In this document: piece by piece, positions 52,983-61,036 of the stretch
How the letters are laid out: every line of letters starts with the position of its first letter
Position numbering within the stretch: the first letter of the stretch is position 1
Assembly: GCF_036898825.1 (NCBI RefSeq)
Contig: NZ_JARUND010000001.1
Span: 682,001-746,000 of the forward strand
Direction: 5' to 3'
DNA length: 64,000 nucleotides
DNA from: Streptomyces sp. B21-083
GTDB taxonomy: Bacteria > Actinomycetota > Actinomycetes > Streptomycetales > Streptomycetaceae
Position numbers and translations under genes: made by a program
The notes under the pieces: generated by a model
What the model was told of the DNA's origin: nothing
Seen by the model: the letters and a program-made list of their open reading frames with translations, nothing else
Databases searched by the model: none

Positions 52983-53390
52983 GTGACCACGAGAGACGAC
53001 GGCCGTCAGGTGGACGTCACGACCCTGGTCAACGAGATCCATGGCCACCTGCTCATCGCCGCCACCCGCCAGGAGGGACACGAGGCAGCGGTCCACTTCA
53101 CGGCTCGGCTCGACTGGCTGACGAGTCATCAGCGAGCCGAACTGGAGAGGCAGTTCGCGGCGGAGCATCTCGCGCTCACCCGGGCCTCCTGGCAGCGCAC
53201 CGCGGCCCGCAGCGCCGAGTTGCGGACCGAGTACGAGGCGAAGTACCGCCGTCTGAAGGGGCGGTTGACGGCCGTATGCCTGACACCGCGGCGTCGACGG
53301 TGCCGCTCACCCTGCTTCTCCTCGCTCCGCTACGCCGCTAGGCGCTCCGCGGGACAGGCGGTTCCTCCGGCGCGGGCCGGTGGGGGCTGA
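52983..53390 (+). CDS. Conserved hypothetical protein, helical, C-terminus inside repeat DNA
   Basis: 135 aa from GTG 52983, with CAGGAG about 11 bases upstream inside the FolD stub. Residues 1-95 form a helical domain (VNEIHGHLLIAATRQEGHEA, ARLDWLTSHQRAELERQF, EYEAKYRRLKGRL) of a recurrent Streptomyces type without known function. The last 40 residues (Arg/Cys/Ala-rich) are encoded by the start of the 93-bp repeat array and look like read-through into non-coding DNA; the natural protein may have ended earlier. It may now be the gene controlled by the ZTP riboswitch. Confidence 0.65.
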   Translation: MTTRDDGRQVDVTTLVNEIHGHLLIAATRQEGHEAAVHFTARLDWLTSHQRAELERQFAAEHLALTRASWQRTAARSAELRTEYEAKYRRLKGRLTAVCLTPRRRRCRSPCFSSLRYAARRSAGQAVPPARAGGG

Positions 53391-53697
53391 TCGCGCATTT
53401 CCCCGCGCCCCCTTCAGAGCGCTGGCACGCCCGTCCACTCCCCGGGACAGGCGGTTCCTCCGGCGCGGGCCGGTGGGGGCCGGTCGCGCAGTTCCCCGCG
53501 CCCCCTACAGAGCGCTGGCACGCCCGTCCACTCCCCGGGACAGGCGGTTCCTCCGCCGCCGGCCGGTGGGGGCCGGTCGCGCAGTTCCCCGCGCCCCCTA
53601 CAGAGCGCTGGCACGCCCGTCCACTCCCCGGGACAGGCGGTTCCTCCGCCGCCGGCCGGTGGGGGCCGGTCGCGCAGTTCCCCGCGCCCCTTACGGG
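53351..53697 (+). repeat. 93-bp tandem repeat array (four copies)
   Basis: Units start with GGGACAGGCGGTTCCTCC at 53351, 53444, 53537 and 53630 (period exactly 93 bp); the last is truncated and runs into a variant tail. Each contains the dispersed GCGCAGTTCCCCGCGCCCC core seen at 17170 and 60914. The gene-free stretch 53391-53757 consists almost entirely of this array. Confidence 0.92.
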
Positions 53698-53744
53698 CGC
53701 GACGCGCCCGTTCCGGGGGGCTCCCCAGTCGGCGGCCTGGGCGC

Positions 53745-53750
53745 CATACT
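53745..53750 (+). promoter_or_regulatory. -10 box for a possibly leaderless glycosyltransferase mRNA
   Basis: CATACT ends seven bases before the GTG at 53758. There is no ribosome binding site in between, so transcription may start at or next to the start codon. Confidence 0.4.
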
Positions 53751-53757
53751 GGCCCCC

Positions 53758-55002
53758 GTGCGTGTAGCGATCATGACGGCAGGCTCACGGGGTGACGTGG
53801 CCCCCTACACCGGGCTCGGACACGGGCTGGCCCGTGCGGGGCACGAGGTCACCCTGGTCACGCACGGCTGCTTCGAGCCGCTGGTGGCGGGGTCCGGGGT
53901 CGGGTTCCACGCCCTGCCTGTGGACCCCCGGGCGGAGTTGGAGTCGGCGCGCGGGCGCGGGCTGCACCGCAGCTCGACCGGGGCCGGGAAGCTTCTGCGG
54001 GTGGTCGAGATGGCGCGGCGGCTCGTCGGCCGGATGACCGACGACCTGCTGGCCGCCGCCCGCGTGAACGACGTCCTGCTGCTGTCCAGTTCGCTGGGCC
54101 CCCTGGGACACACCATCGCGGAGGGGCTGCGCCTGCCGAGCATGGGCGTGTACCTCCAACCGCTCGACCCGACAGCGGAGTTCGGGCCGCCCGTCCTCGG
54201 GGGCCGTTCCTGGGGCCCGGCGGGCAACCGGCTCGCGGGGAACGGGGTGAGTCTGGCCGTCGAGCAGGTCTTCGCCTCGACGGTGCCGGCCGTACGGACC
54301 CGGCTCGGCCTGTCCCGCAACGCCCCGGGGGCCGCGCGCCGCGCCCGGGAGCGCCAGGGCTGGCCGGTGCATCACGGCTTCAGCCCGCTGGTGGTGCCCC
54401 GGCCTCGCGACTGGCGCCCGGGGCTCGATGTCGCGGGTTACTGGTGGCCGTACGACACCCGGCCCGACCTTCCGCGCGAGCTGGAGGAGTTCCTCGCCTC
54501 CGGGCCGCCGCCCGTGTTCGTGGGCCTGGGCAGCGCCACCGTGCCCGATCCACGGCGGCTGAGCGCCGTCGTCGTCGGGGCGCTGCGGCAGGCCGGGCTG
54601 CGTGGGGTGATCCAGCGGGGGTGGGGCGGGCTCGAAGGGGACGGTGACGACATGCTGACCATCGGCGAGGTGGCGCACTCCGCGCTGTTCCCTCGTATGG
54701 CGGCCGTGGTCCATCACTCGGGCGCGGGCACGACCGCCGCCGGTCTGCGGGCCGGGGTGCCGGCGGTGCCCGTGCCGATCCAGTTCGACGAGGGTTTCTG
54801 GGCGGGGCGGCTGGTTTCCCTGGGCGTGGCCCCACGGCCGGTGCCCCTGCGGAGGCTGACGACCGCCACCCTCGCCTCGGCCCTCCTACGGGCGACCGGT
54901 GACCCCTCGTACGGGGAGCGGGCGCGTGTCCTCGCGGCCCGGATCGGCGCGGAGGACGGTGTCGGACCGGTTCTGGAGTCGGTGAACCGGCTGGCCGATT
55001 GA
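53758..55002 (+). CDS. UGT/YjiC-type glycosyltransferase (GT1 family)
   Basis: 414 aa from GTG 53758; anything upstream is repeat array. N-terminal RVAIMTAGSRGDVAPYTGLGHGLARAGHEV is the acceptor-domain start of sterol/macrolide-type glycosyltransferases. The C-terminal GT-B half has VFVGLGSATVPDP and the nucleotide-sugar motif VVHHSGAGTTAAGLRAGVPAVPVP. It transfers a sugar from a nucleotide sugar to a small lipophilic acceptor; the acceptor cannot be told. No ribosome site is visible, so the mRNA may be leaderless. Confidence 0.88.
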   Translation: MRVAIMTAGSRGDVAPYTGLGHGLARAGHEVTLVTHGCFEPLVAGSGVGFHALPVDPRAELESARGRGLHRSSTGAGKLLRVVEMARRLVGRMTDDLLAAARVNDVLLLSSSLGPLGHTIAEGLRLPSMGVYLQPLDPTAEFGPPVLGGRSWGPAGNRLAGNGVSLAVEQVFASTVPAVRTRLGLSRNAPGAARRARERQGWPVHHGFSPLVVPRPRDWRPGLDVAGYWWPYDTRPDLPRELEEFLASGPPPVFVGLGSATVPDPRRLSAVVVGALRQAGLRGVIQRGWGGLEGDGDDMLTIGEVAHSALFPRMAAVVHHSGAGTTAAGLRAGVPAVPVPIQFDEGFWAGRLVSLGVAPRPVPLRRLTTATLASALLRATGDPSYGERARVLAARIGAEDGVGPVLESVNRLAD

Positions 55003-55051
55003 GCAACGCCGGCCGGACGGGCGCAGCCCGCCCCGGGCGGCCCCGGCAACG

Positions 55052-55741
55052 TCAGGAAGTCCCCGTGCCCTCGGCACGCGCCGAGCCCGGGGGCAGCCAG
55101 CCCGCCGGCCGCAGGATGCCCAGCAGCATCCGCACCAGCTCGTCCACCACCTCGTCCAGGGTGGCGTCCACCCACCCGGCGCTCCAGTCGTGCAGCAGGC
55201 CGTTGACGCTGCCGATGAACGCGGTCGCGGCGAGCCGGTAGTCACGTGGCGCCGCCTCCCCCACGGCGACGGCGGACTCCGCCTCCGAACAGATGAGGTT
55301 CACCCAGCGGGAGCGGCGGGCCAGGCGCTGTTCCTCCAGGCGGGCGCTGACGCCGATGATCTCGACGAAGGTGATCCGGATGCGGCGCGGGTCGGCGGTG
55401 ACGTTGGCGGCGTAGGCGCGGAAGATCGCGCCGGCGCGTTCGGCTAGGGGCAGGCCCTCGGCGGCGGCCAGCGCGGTGAGCGCCGCCCCCTCGGCCCAGT
55501 CGTTGACCTGGAGGTGAAGGGCGGCCAGGAGGTCCTCCAGGGTGCGGAACTCCTCGTAGAACTGGCGCGTCGACAGACCGGCCGCCTCGCTGAGCGCGGC
55601 GACGGTCGTCGAGCGGTAACCCGGAGTGTCACCGAACAACCGGAGCGCGGCTTCCAGGAATCTCCGGCGCCGGTCGGCCTGTCGTTCCTCGGCCGTCCTG
55701 CCTGCGTAGCGGCCGGTCGGCGCCCTGAGTCTGCCCGCCAA
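55052..55741 (-). CDS. TetR family transcriptional regulator
   Basis: 229 aa from TTG 55741, preceded by GAAGGAGGG four bases upstream; an upstream TTG at 55771 lacks this. TetR_N domain: FLEAALRLFGDTPGYRSTTV, GLSTRQFYEEFRTLEDLLAAL; the C-terminal helical domain has RITFVEIIGVSARLEEQRL. It is divergent from the propeller protein gene at 55945 and convergent with the glycosyltransferase gene. An AT-richer stretch (55780-55900) between divergent genes should hold its operator, not resolved here. Confidence 0.9.
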   Translation of the reverse strand: MAGRLRAPTGRYAGRTAEERQADRRRRFLEAALRLFGDTPGYRSTTVAALSEAAGLSTRQFYEEFRTLEDLLAALHLQVNDWAEGAALTALAAAEGLPLAERAGAIFRAYAANVTADPRRIRITFVEIIGVSARLEEQRLARRSRWVNLICSEAESAVAVGEAAPRDYRLAATAFIGSVNGLLHDWSAGWVDATLDEVVDELVRMLLGILRPAGWLPPGSARAEGTGTS

Positions 55742-55944
55742 TGAACCCTCCTTCGTCGGTCCGGGGGCCAAGTTTGTCGTGCACGCAGTCTTGTGGAGAA
55801 GGGCACCCCCTCCTTACTTTCCAGTAAGTCCAATCTGAACGTGACCGTGTTCAGTTTCCCGCCCGCGACCGCGATCTCTCTTTTGCCCTATATGTCATGC
55901 ACCCGCCACAGTCCGTCTGTCCACTCCCGGAAGGGAAAGCGCTC

Positions 55945-57219
55945 ATGTCCGCTTCCAGATCCAGGCACCTCTGCGCCCTGGCCGCCGCCCTCGTTCTGAC
56001 CGTCACCGCCCCCGCGACCACCGCCGTCGCCGCGTCGGCGGCCGAGGGTTCCGGCACGACCGCCGCCGCGAGCCTGCGCGAGGTGATGTTCGTCGGCAAC
56101 AACTGGGAAGGCACCGCGGACGTCATCAAGTCCACCGGCGACTTCGCCAAGATCGGCCGGATCAACGTCGTACCCGACAAGGCGGCGCGGATGGCCGCGA
56201 TCAACGCCGACCCCATCAAGTGGATCTACTTCATGGCCATCCGCAACGGCGTCGGCGAGGGCCACGACCAGCTGGTCGACGACATGTACTCCACCCCGGA
56301 CGGCAAGTCGGTGGTCGTCTCCCGGCCCAGCTTCGCCGATGTCGTGTCGATCAACCTCGCCACCGGGGCGATCAACTGGCGCTTCCCCGTGTCGGGTTAC
56401 CGCTCCGACCACATGGCGGTCTCCCCCGACGGCACCCGGGTCGCGGTCTCCGCCTCGATCTCCAACACCGTGCACGTGCTGAACATCGACACCGGGGCAC
56501 AGATCGGCTCGTTCGCCACCGGCGACAAGCCCCACGAGAACATCTTCACCAAGGACGGCAAGTACATCTGGAACATGTCCATCGGGGACGTCAACACCAA
56601 CCAGGACGCTCCGTGGCAGGACTTCACGAAGGGCGACCGGAAGATCACGGTCGTCGACGCGGCCACCTTCAAGCAGGTGAAGGTGATCGACATGCGGCAA
56701 CGGCTCGACGCCATCGGGCTCAAGGACTACTCGGACGCGGTCCGCCCGGCCGTCTTCTCGCCCGACGAGTCGAAGCTGTACTTCCAGGTCTCGTTCTTCA
56801 ACGGCTTCTTCGAGTACGACGTCGCCACCGACAAGATCACCCGGACGAAGACCCTGCCGAAGAACCCGGCGACCAGCGACGACCGCACCACGTTCGTCAA
56901 CGACTCGCGCCACCACGGGATTTCGATGAACCCGGACGGCACGAAGCTGTGCGTCGCGGGCACGATGGACGACTACGCGACGGTCGTCGACCGTGCGACG
57001 CTCCAGGAGGGCCCGCTCGTTCCCGCCTCGAAGCCCTACTGGGCCACGGTGAGCGGTGACGGCAAGTCCTGCGTGATCTCCGAGAGCGGTGCCGACCAGG
57101 TCACGGCCATCGACTTCGCCACCGGGCTGAAGACGGTGTCCGTGCCGGTCGGCGACCACCCCCAGCGAGTCCGCCTCGGCCATGTCGAGGCGGACTGGAC
57201 TGGCCCGGCGACCAACTGA
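55945..57219 (+). CDS. Secreted YncE-like beta-propeller protein
   Basis: 424 aa from ATG 55945 (GGAAGGGAAAG upstream). The signal peptide is LCALAAALVLTVTAPATTAV, cleaved near AEG. The mature part is made of seven-bladed-propeller strands with repeated VSPDGTRVAVS, FTKDGKYIWNMS, FSPDESKLYFQV and MNPDGTKLCVAG units. Such YVTN/YncE proteins bind rather than cleave their ligands; some are metal-dependent. DFTKGDRKITVVDAATFKQV fits the family. Function unknown. Confidence 0.85.
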   Translation: MSASRSRHLCALAAALVLTVTAPATTAVAASAAEGSGTTAAASLREVMFVGNNWEGTADVIKSTGDFAKIGRINVVPDKAARMAAINADPIKWIYFMAIRNGVGEGHDQLVDDMYSTPDGKSVVVSRPSFADVVSINLATGAINWRFPVSGYRSDHMAVSPDGTRVAVSASISNTVHVLNIDTGAQIGSFATGDKPHENIFTKDGKYIWNMSIGDVNTNQDAPWQDFTKGDRKITVVDAATFKQVKVIDMRQRLDAIGLKDYSDAVRPAVFSPDESKLYFQVSFFNGFFEYDVATDKITRTKTLPKNPATSDDRTTFVNDSRHHGISMNPDGTKLCVAGTMDDYATVVDRATLQEGPLVPASKPYWATVSGDGKSCVISESGADQVTAIDFATGLKTVSVPVGDHPQRVRLGHVEADWTGPATN

Positions 57220-57256
57220 CCTGTCGTTTCAGGTCGGTTGACCGCCGGTTGCTCGA

Positions 57257-59119
57257 CTAGCTGAACTCCTGCGCGGCCCACGAGGCCAGTTCGGTCCGCG
57301 CGGCGCTCAGCAGGGTCGCCGAGGGAGCCGTCGCCCCGTTGGTCACCAGCGCGTAGTGCAGGACCCCCGAGTCCGGCGCGGTGAGCAGCACGCGGCGGCT
57401 TCCCGTGTTGCCGGGCTCGGTGCCCACCGCGATCGGGGTCGTGCTGGTGTAGGCCGGCGGGCCGTACACCGTGCCGAGGTCGGAGACGACCGTGGTGGTC
57501 GCCGTCGGGAAGGACGCGGGCAGATGGAGTTCGGTCGGCGCCGAGATGCCCTTCGACCGCCACACCAGCACCGAGTACTGGCCCGAGCCCACCAGTTGGG
57601 CCACGTTGGGCAGTGAACTCGGCACCGGGTTCCAGGTCAGGGTCGTGGACCCGTCCCGGGACCGGTCCTCGTAGGTGAAGGCGAGCGCCGTCCCCGCAGT
57701 GGCGCCCGGATAGACGCGGTCCAGCATCCGGGCGTCCTGCCGCAGCACCGCCGTACCGGAGTCGTCGAGGCGTACGGCGGACAGGTCCTCGTCGTTCCAG
57801 CCGTCACCGCTGGTGATCACCTTGTCGGCGTTGTCGTTCATCAGCTCCCTGTGGCGGCCGTTGTAGATGTCCCACTGCCACTGGCTGCCGGACAGGACCG
57901 GCCCGGAGACACTCGCGTTCGCCCACCAACTCGCCCCCTTCACCCGGGAGTCGAGGGCCTGGTACATCGCCTTGAGGACGGTCGGCGCCTTGTCGGAGAT
58001 GTTGCCGTTGAGGGGGTGGCCGAACTCGCTGACGATCCCCGTGGTCCCGGTGGCGGCGGCCCGGTCGCGGACCGTACCGAAGTCGGTGGTGTACTGCCCG
58101 TCACCGGCCTTGCCCCACATGAAGACGCCGGAGATGGCCTTCTGGTCGTAGAAGTGGGTGTTGAAGACATAGCGCGGACCGATGGTCCCGGCGTCGAGCA
58201 GGCCGCCCTCCTGCTTCTGGAAGTCGAGGTTGGCGTTCCAGAACATGTTCGGTTCCACGAAGGCCGGCTTGTCCTGCCAGCCGGCCGCGTCCATCCGCGA
58301 CCGGAACTTCACGAAGAACGGCCACAGGACGTCCTTCTCCCAGGTCCGGCTGGTCTGGCCCGAGTCGTAGTTGCCCGCATGCGGCTCGTTGTACGGGTCG
58401 AAGCCGACGACACCGGTGAACTGCGCGCTCGTCAGGTTCTGCTTGAGATACGTCATCGTCTTCTGCGCGGTGTCGAGGAACGAGTCCTGGATCCCGTAGG
58501 TGTTGTGCCAGAAGTCGTACGCCCCGTCCCGCACGGCCGCGTTCGAGGTGATGTTCTGCCCCCAGAGGAGGCAGATACCGCAGCTCTCGTCCGGATAGTT
58601 GGCGAGGTCGACGGCCCACTTGGGGGCGCCGTCGCCGGTGTACCAGCTGTCCGAGTCGAAGAGCCAACGGGAGTAGAGGTCCTGGTGGAAGTCGGGGTAG
58701 ACACGGATGCCCGCGTCCAGGAAGGCACCCATCTGGGCGGTGGCGGCGGCCAGATAGCTGCTGCTCACCGTCCCCCGGGTGGGCTCCGCGTACGCCCAGG
58801 AGAGCAGGAAGCGGACACTGTTGCCGCCGCCGAGCGCGCGCAGGGCGGTCGCCGACTTCTTGGCGTCGGCCACGGAGGCGAACGGCAGTCCGTTGTTCTC
58901 CTTGAGCTTCGTCTCGCCGGAGACGTTGTAGCCGCGCAGTACGACCTCCCGGCCCAGGGAGTCCGTGAACCGGCCGTTCTGGACGGTGAGGGTGGTGGAG
59001 GCCGGAGAGTCGAACCAGAGGGTGTCGGCCCGGGCGGGCTGGGAGCCGACAGTGGTCACAAAACCCGTGACCAGAACCAGTACGCCGAGCAAATGCACAC
59101 GTGACTTCGACATGTGCAT
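57257..59119 (-). CDS. Secreted GH5 endoglycoceramidase-like glycosidase
   Basis: 620 aa from ATG 59119 (ATG 59113 also possible; no strong ribosome site). Signal peptide LLGVLVLVTGFVTTVGSQPA. GH5 barrel: RFTDSLGREVVLRGYNVSGE, VRFLLSWAYAEP, DFHQDLYSRWLF, acid/base Glu in FDPYNEPHAGN and nucleophile Glu in GIVSEFGHPL. The C-terminal 140 residues are a beta-sandwich. This order is that of actinobacterial endoglycoceramidases, which release glycans from glycolipids; a plain endo-glucanase is the alternative. Confidence 0.85.
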   Translation of the reverse strand: MHMSKSRVHLLGVLVLVTGFVTTVGSQPARADTLWFDSPASTTLTVQNGRFTDSLGREVVLRGYNVSGETKLKENNGLPFASVADAKKSATALRALGGGNSVRFLLSWAYAEPTRGTVSSSYLAAATAQMGAFLDAGIRVYPDFHQDLYSRWLFDSDSWYTGDGAPKWAVDLANYPDESCGICLLWGQNITSNAAVRDGAYDFWHNTYGIQDSFLDTAQKTMTYLKQNLTSAQFTGVVGFDPYNEPHAGNYDSGQTSRTWEKDVLWPFFVKFRSRMDAAGWQDKPAFVEPNMFWNANLDFQKQEGGLLDAGTIGPRYVFNTHFYDQKAISGVFMWGKAGDGQYTTDFGTVRDRAAATGTTGIVSEFGHPLNGNISDKAPTVLKAMYQALDSRVKGASWWANASVSGPVLSGSQWQWDIYNGRHRELMNDNADKVITSGDGWNDEDLSAVRLDDSGTAVLRQDARMLDRVYPGATAGTALAFTYEDRSRDGSTTLTWNPVPSSLPNVAQLVGSGQYSVLVWRSKGISAPTELHLPASFPTATTTVVSDLGTVYGPPAYTSTTPIAVGTEPGNTGSRRVLLTAPDSGVLHYALVTNGATAPSATLLSAARTELASWAAQEFS

Positions 59120-59232
59120 TACAGTCCCGCGCGCATCAGAGGCCGTCAATAGAAACTGACTCCTGAGTAATCTTCAGCTTTTGACGCCCATGGGCGATGA
59201 TCAAGTAACACGGGCGACAAAAGGAGCGAATC

Positions 59233-60345
59233 GTGCGCGACATCCTCCCGAAGCTCGGGCGCTGGTACGCGGCGGGCGAACCCTTCGGACTCGCGACCGT
59301 CGTCTCGGTGAGCCGCAGCGCGCCCCGTGACCCGGGGGCCGCGATGGCGGTGGGGCCTGGCGGCGAGGTGGTGGGCAGCGTGTCCGGGGGATGTGTCGAG
59401 GGCGCGGTGTTCGAGCTGGCGCAGGAGGTCGTGGCGAGCGGCGAGGCCCGCCTCGAGACCTTCGGCTACAGCGACGAGGACGCCTTCGCGGTGGGTCTCA
59501 CCTGCGGCGGCGAGATCACCGTGCTGGTGCGGCCCGTGACGCCGGCCCTCGACCCGTCCTTCGCGGCGGTCGCGGAGACGGTGGCGGCGGGCCGCCCGGT
59601 GACCGTGGCGACGGTCACCGGGGGTCCCGCGGCGCGCGGCGCCACGCTCACCGTCTGGCCCGACAAGGTGGCCGGCACCCTCGGCACGACCGGCCTGGAC
59701 GTGGCCGTCACCGCCGACGCTCGCGGTGAACTCGCCCTGGGAGCAACGGGGTTGCGGCACTACGGACCCCACGGCGAACGACGCGAGGACGCCGTCACCG
59801 TGTTCCTGCACTCCTTCGCGCCCCCGCCCCGCATGCTCGTCTTCGGCGCCATCGACTACGCGGCCGCCGTGGCCCGGATCGGCGCCTTCCTCGGCTACCG
59901 GGTCACCGTCTGCGACGCCCGCGCGGTCTTCGCCACCCCGGAGCGCTTCCCCGAGGGCGTCGAGGTGATCGTCGACTGGCCGCACCGGTACCTGAGCGGC
60001 ACGGACACCGACGAACGCACGGTGATCTGCGTCCTGACCCACGACCCGAAGTTCGACGTACCGCTGCTGGAGGAGGCCCTGCGCCGCCCCGCCGCGTACA
60101 TCGGGGCGATGGGCAGCCGCCGTACCCACGACGACCGGCGGCGCCGGCTGACGGAAGCCGGCCTCACCAGAGCCGAGCTGTCCCGGCTGCGCTCCCCCAT
60201 CGGGCTCGACCTCGGGGCCCGTACGCCGGAGGAGGTGGCGGTGTCCGTGGCCGCCGAGATAGTCGCCCTGCGGTGGGGCGGCAGCGGGGCGGCGCTGACG
60301 GCGACGGGCGGCGCCATTCATCCGCCGAAGGAGCGTCAGGCCTGA
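59233..60345 (+). CDS. XdhC family protein (molybdenum cofactor maturation of xanthine dehydrogenase-type enzymes)
   Basis: 370 aa. The N-terminal XdhC_CoxI domain has TVVSVSRSAPRDPGAAMAVG and SVSGGCVEGAVFELA with its conserved Cys; the second half is the XdhC Rossmann domain (MLVFGAIDYAAAVARIGAFL, YIGAMGSRRTHDDRRRRL, GLDLGARTPEEVAVSVAAEI). It inserts or sulfurates Mo cofactor in xanthine/CO dehydrogenase-like enzymes. No such enzyme is adjacent, so its client is encoded elsewhere. GAGCG lies upstream of GTG 59233. It overlaps the convergent phosphoesterase gene by 10 bp. Confidence 0.88.
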   Translation: MRDILPKLGRWYAAGEPFGLATVVSVSRSAPRDPGAAMAVGPGGEVVGSVSGGCVEGAVFELAQEVVASGEARLETFGYSDEDAFAVGLTCGGEITVLVRPVTPALDPSFAAVAETVAAGRPVTVATVTGGPAARGATLTVWPDKVAGTLGTTGLDVAVTADARGELALGATGLRHYGPHGERREDAVTVFLHSFAPPPRMLVFGAIDYAAAVARIGAFLGYRVTVCDARAVFATPERFPEGVEVIVDWPHRYLSGTDTDERTVICVLTHDPKFDVPLLEEALRRPAAYIGAMGSRRTHDDRRRRLTEAGLTRAELSRLRSPIGLDLGARTPEEVAVSVAAEIVALRWGGSGAALTATGGAIHPPKERQA

Positions 60346-60848
60346 CGGGGAGGCAGCCTGTGCAGCACCACGTCGGTGAGCTGCCCGCCGTCGTCCGTCA
60401 CTGTCGCCGTCATGAAGGTGCGGTGCGGCTGACGGCGCCGGTCCGTGGGCGAGCCGGGGTTCAGCAGCCGCAGGCCGGTGTCCGCGGTGCTGTCCCACGG
60501 GATGTGGCTGTGGCCGAACACCAGGACGTCGACGTCGGGGAAGCGGGCGGCACAGCGGGTCTCGCGGCCCTGTGCGGGGCCCGTCTCGTGGACGACCGCG
60601 AAGCGCAGGCCGCCCAGGTCGGCGTAGGCCACCTCGGGGAGTCTGGCGCGCAGTTCGGGGCCGTCGTTGTTGCCGTACACGCCGATCAGACGGCGGGAGC
60701 GGGTCTCCAGCAGGTCGAGTGTCGCCGTGTCGACCCAGTCGCCGGCGTGGAACACGACGTCGGCGTGCGGGAGTTCGTCGAGAAGGGGTGCGGGCAGCTC
60801 GCGCGCGCGTTTGGGGAGGTGGGTGTCGGAGAGGAGCAGAAGGTGCAC
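60336..60848 (-). CDS. Metallophosphoesterase (YfcE/MJ0936-like)
   Basis: 170 aa. Calcineurin-type metal-ligand blocks: LLLLSDTHLPK (DxH), VFHAGDWVD (GD), GVYGNNDG (GNND), VVHET and VFGHSHIPW (GHSH). A small single-domain phosphodiesterase, cytoplasmic, with unknown in vivo substrate. The 3' ends of this gene and the xdhC-like gene overlap by 10 bp, so they may interfere with each other's transcription. Confidence 0.9.
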   Translation of the reverse strand: MHLLLLSDTHLPKRARELPAPLLDELPHADVVFHAGDWVDTATLDLLETRSRRLIGVYGNNDGPELRARLPEVAYADLGGLRFAVVHETGPAQGRETRCAARFPDVDVLVFGHSHIPWDSTADTGLRLLNPGSPTDRRRQPHRTFMTATVTDDGGQLTDVVLHRLPPRQA

Positions 60849-60913
60849 GGACCCGAGCGTAGGCGCTCCACGGGATGCCAGGATTTGCCGTCGAGCGGCT
60901 GCGGCAGCATCGT

Positions 60914-60951
60914 GGCTGGTCGCGCAGTTCCCCGCGCCCCTTCGGGCGCGA
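60914..60951 (+). repeat. Dispersed GC-rich intergenic element
   Basis: A third location of the GGCTGGTCGCGCAGTTCCCC element, ending in a CGCGCCCCTTCGGGCGCG hairpin, in the 188-bp gap before the glycosyltransferase gene. Confidence 0.8.
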
Positions 60952-61036
60952 GGTCCGTGCGAGGTTAGTATCAGGCAGCCCTGTCCGCGCCGTCGCGGAT
61001 ACGGGGAGTAGAGCCAAAAAGGGAGCTTCCAGCCGT

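Noticed and set aside
53351..53697. CRISPR-like array
   Set aside because: Units are 93 bp, repeated head to tail without unique spacers, and no cas genes are near.
53380..53757. N-terminal extension of the glycosyltransferase through the repeat array
   Set aside because: The extension is made of 31-residue Arg/Pro repeats encoded by the 93-bp units; the family N-terminus begins at GTG 53758.
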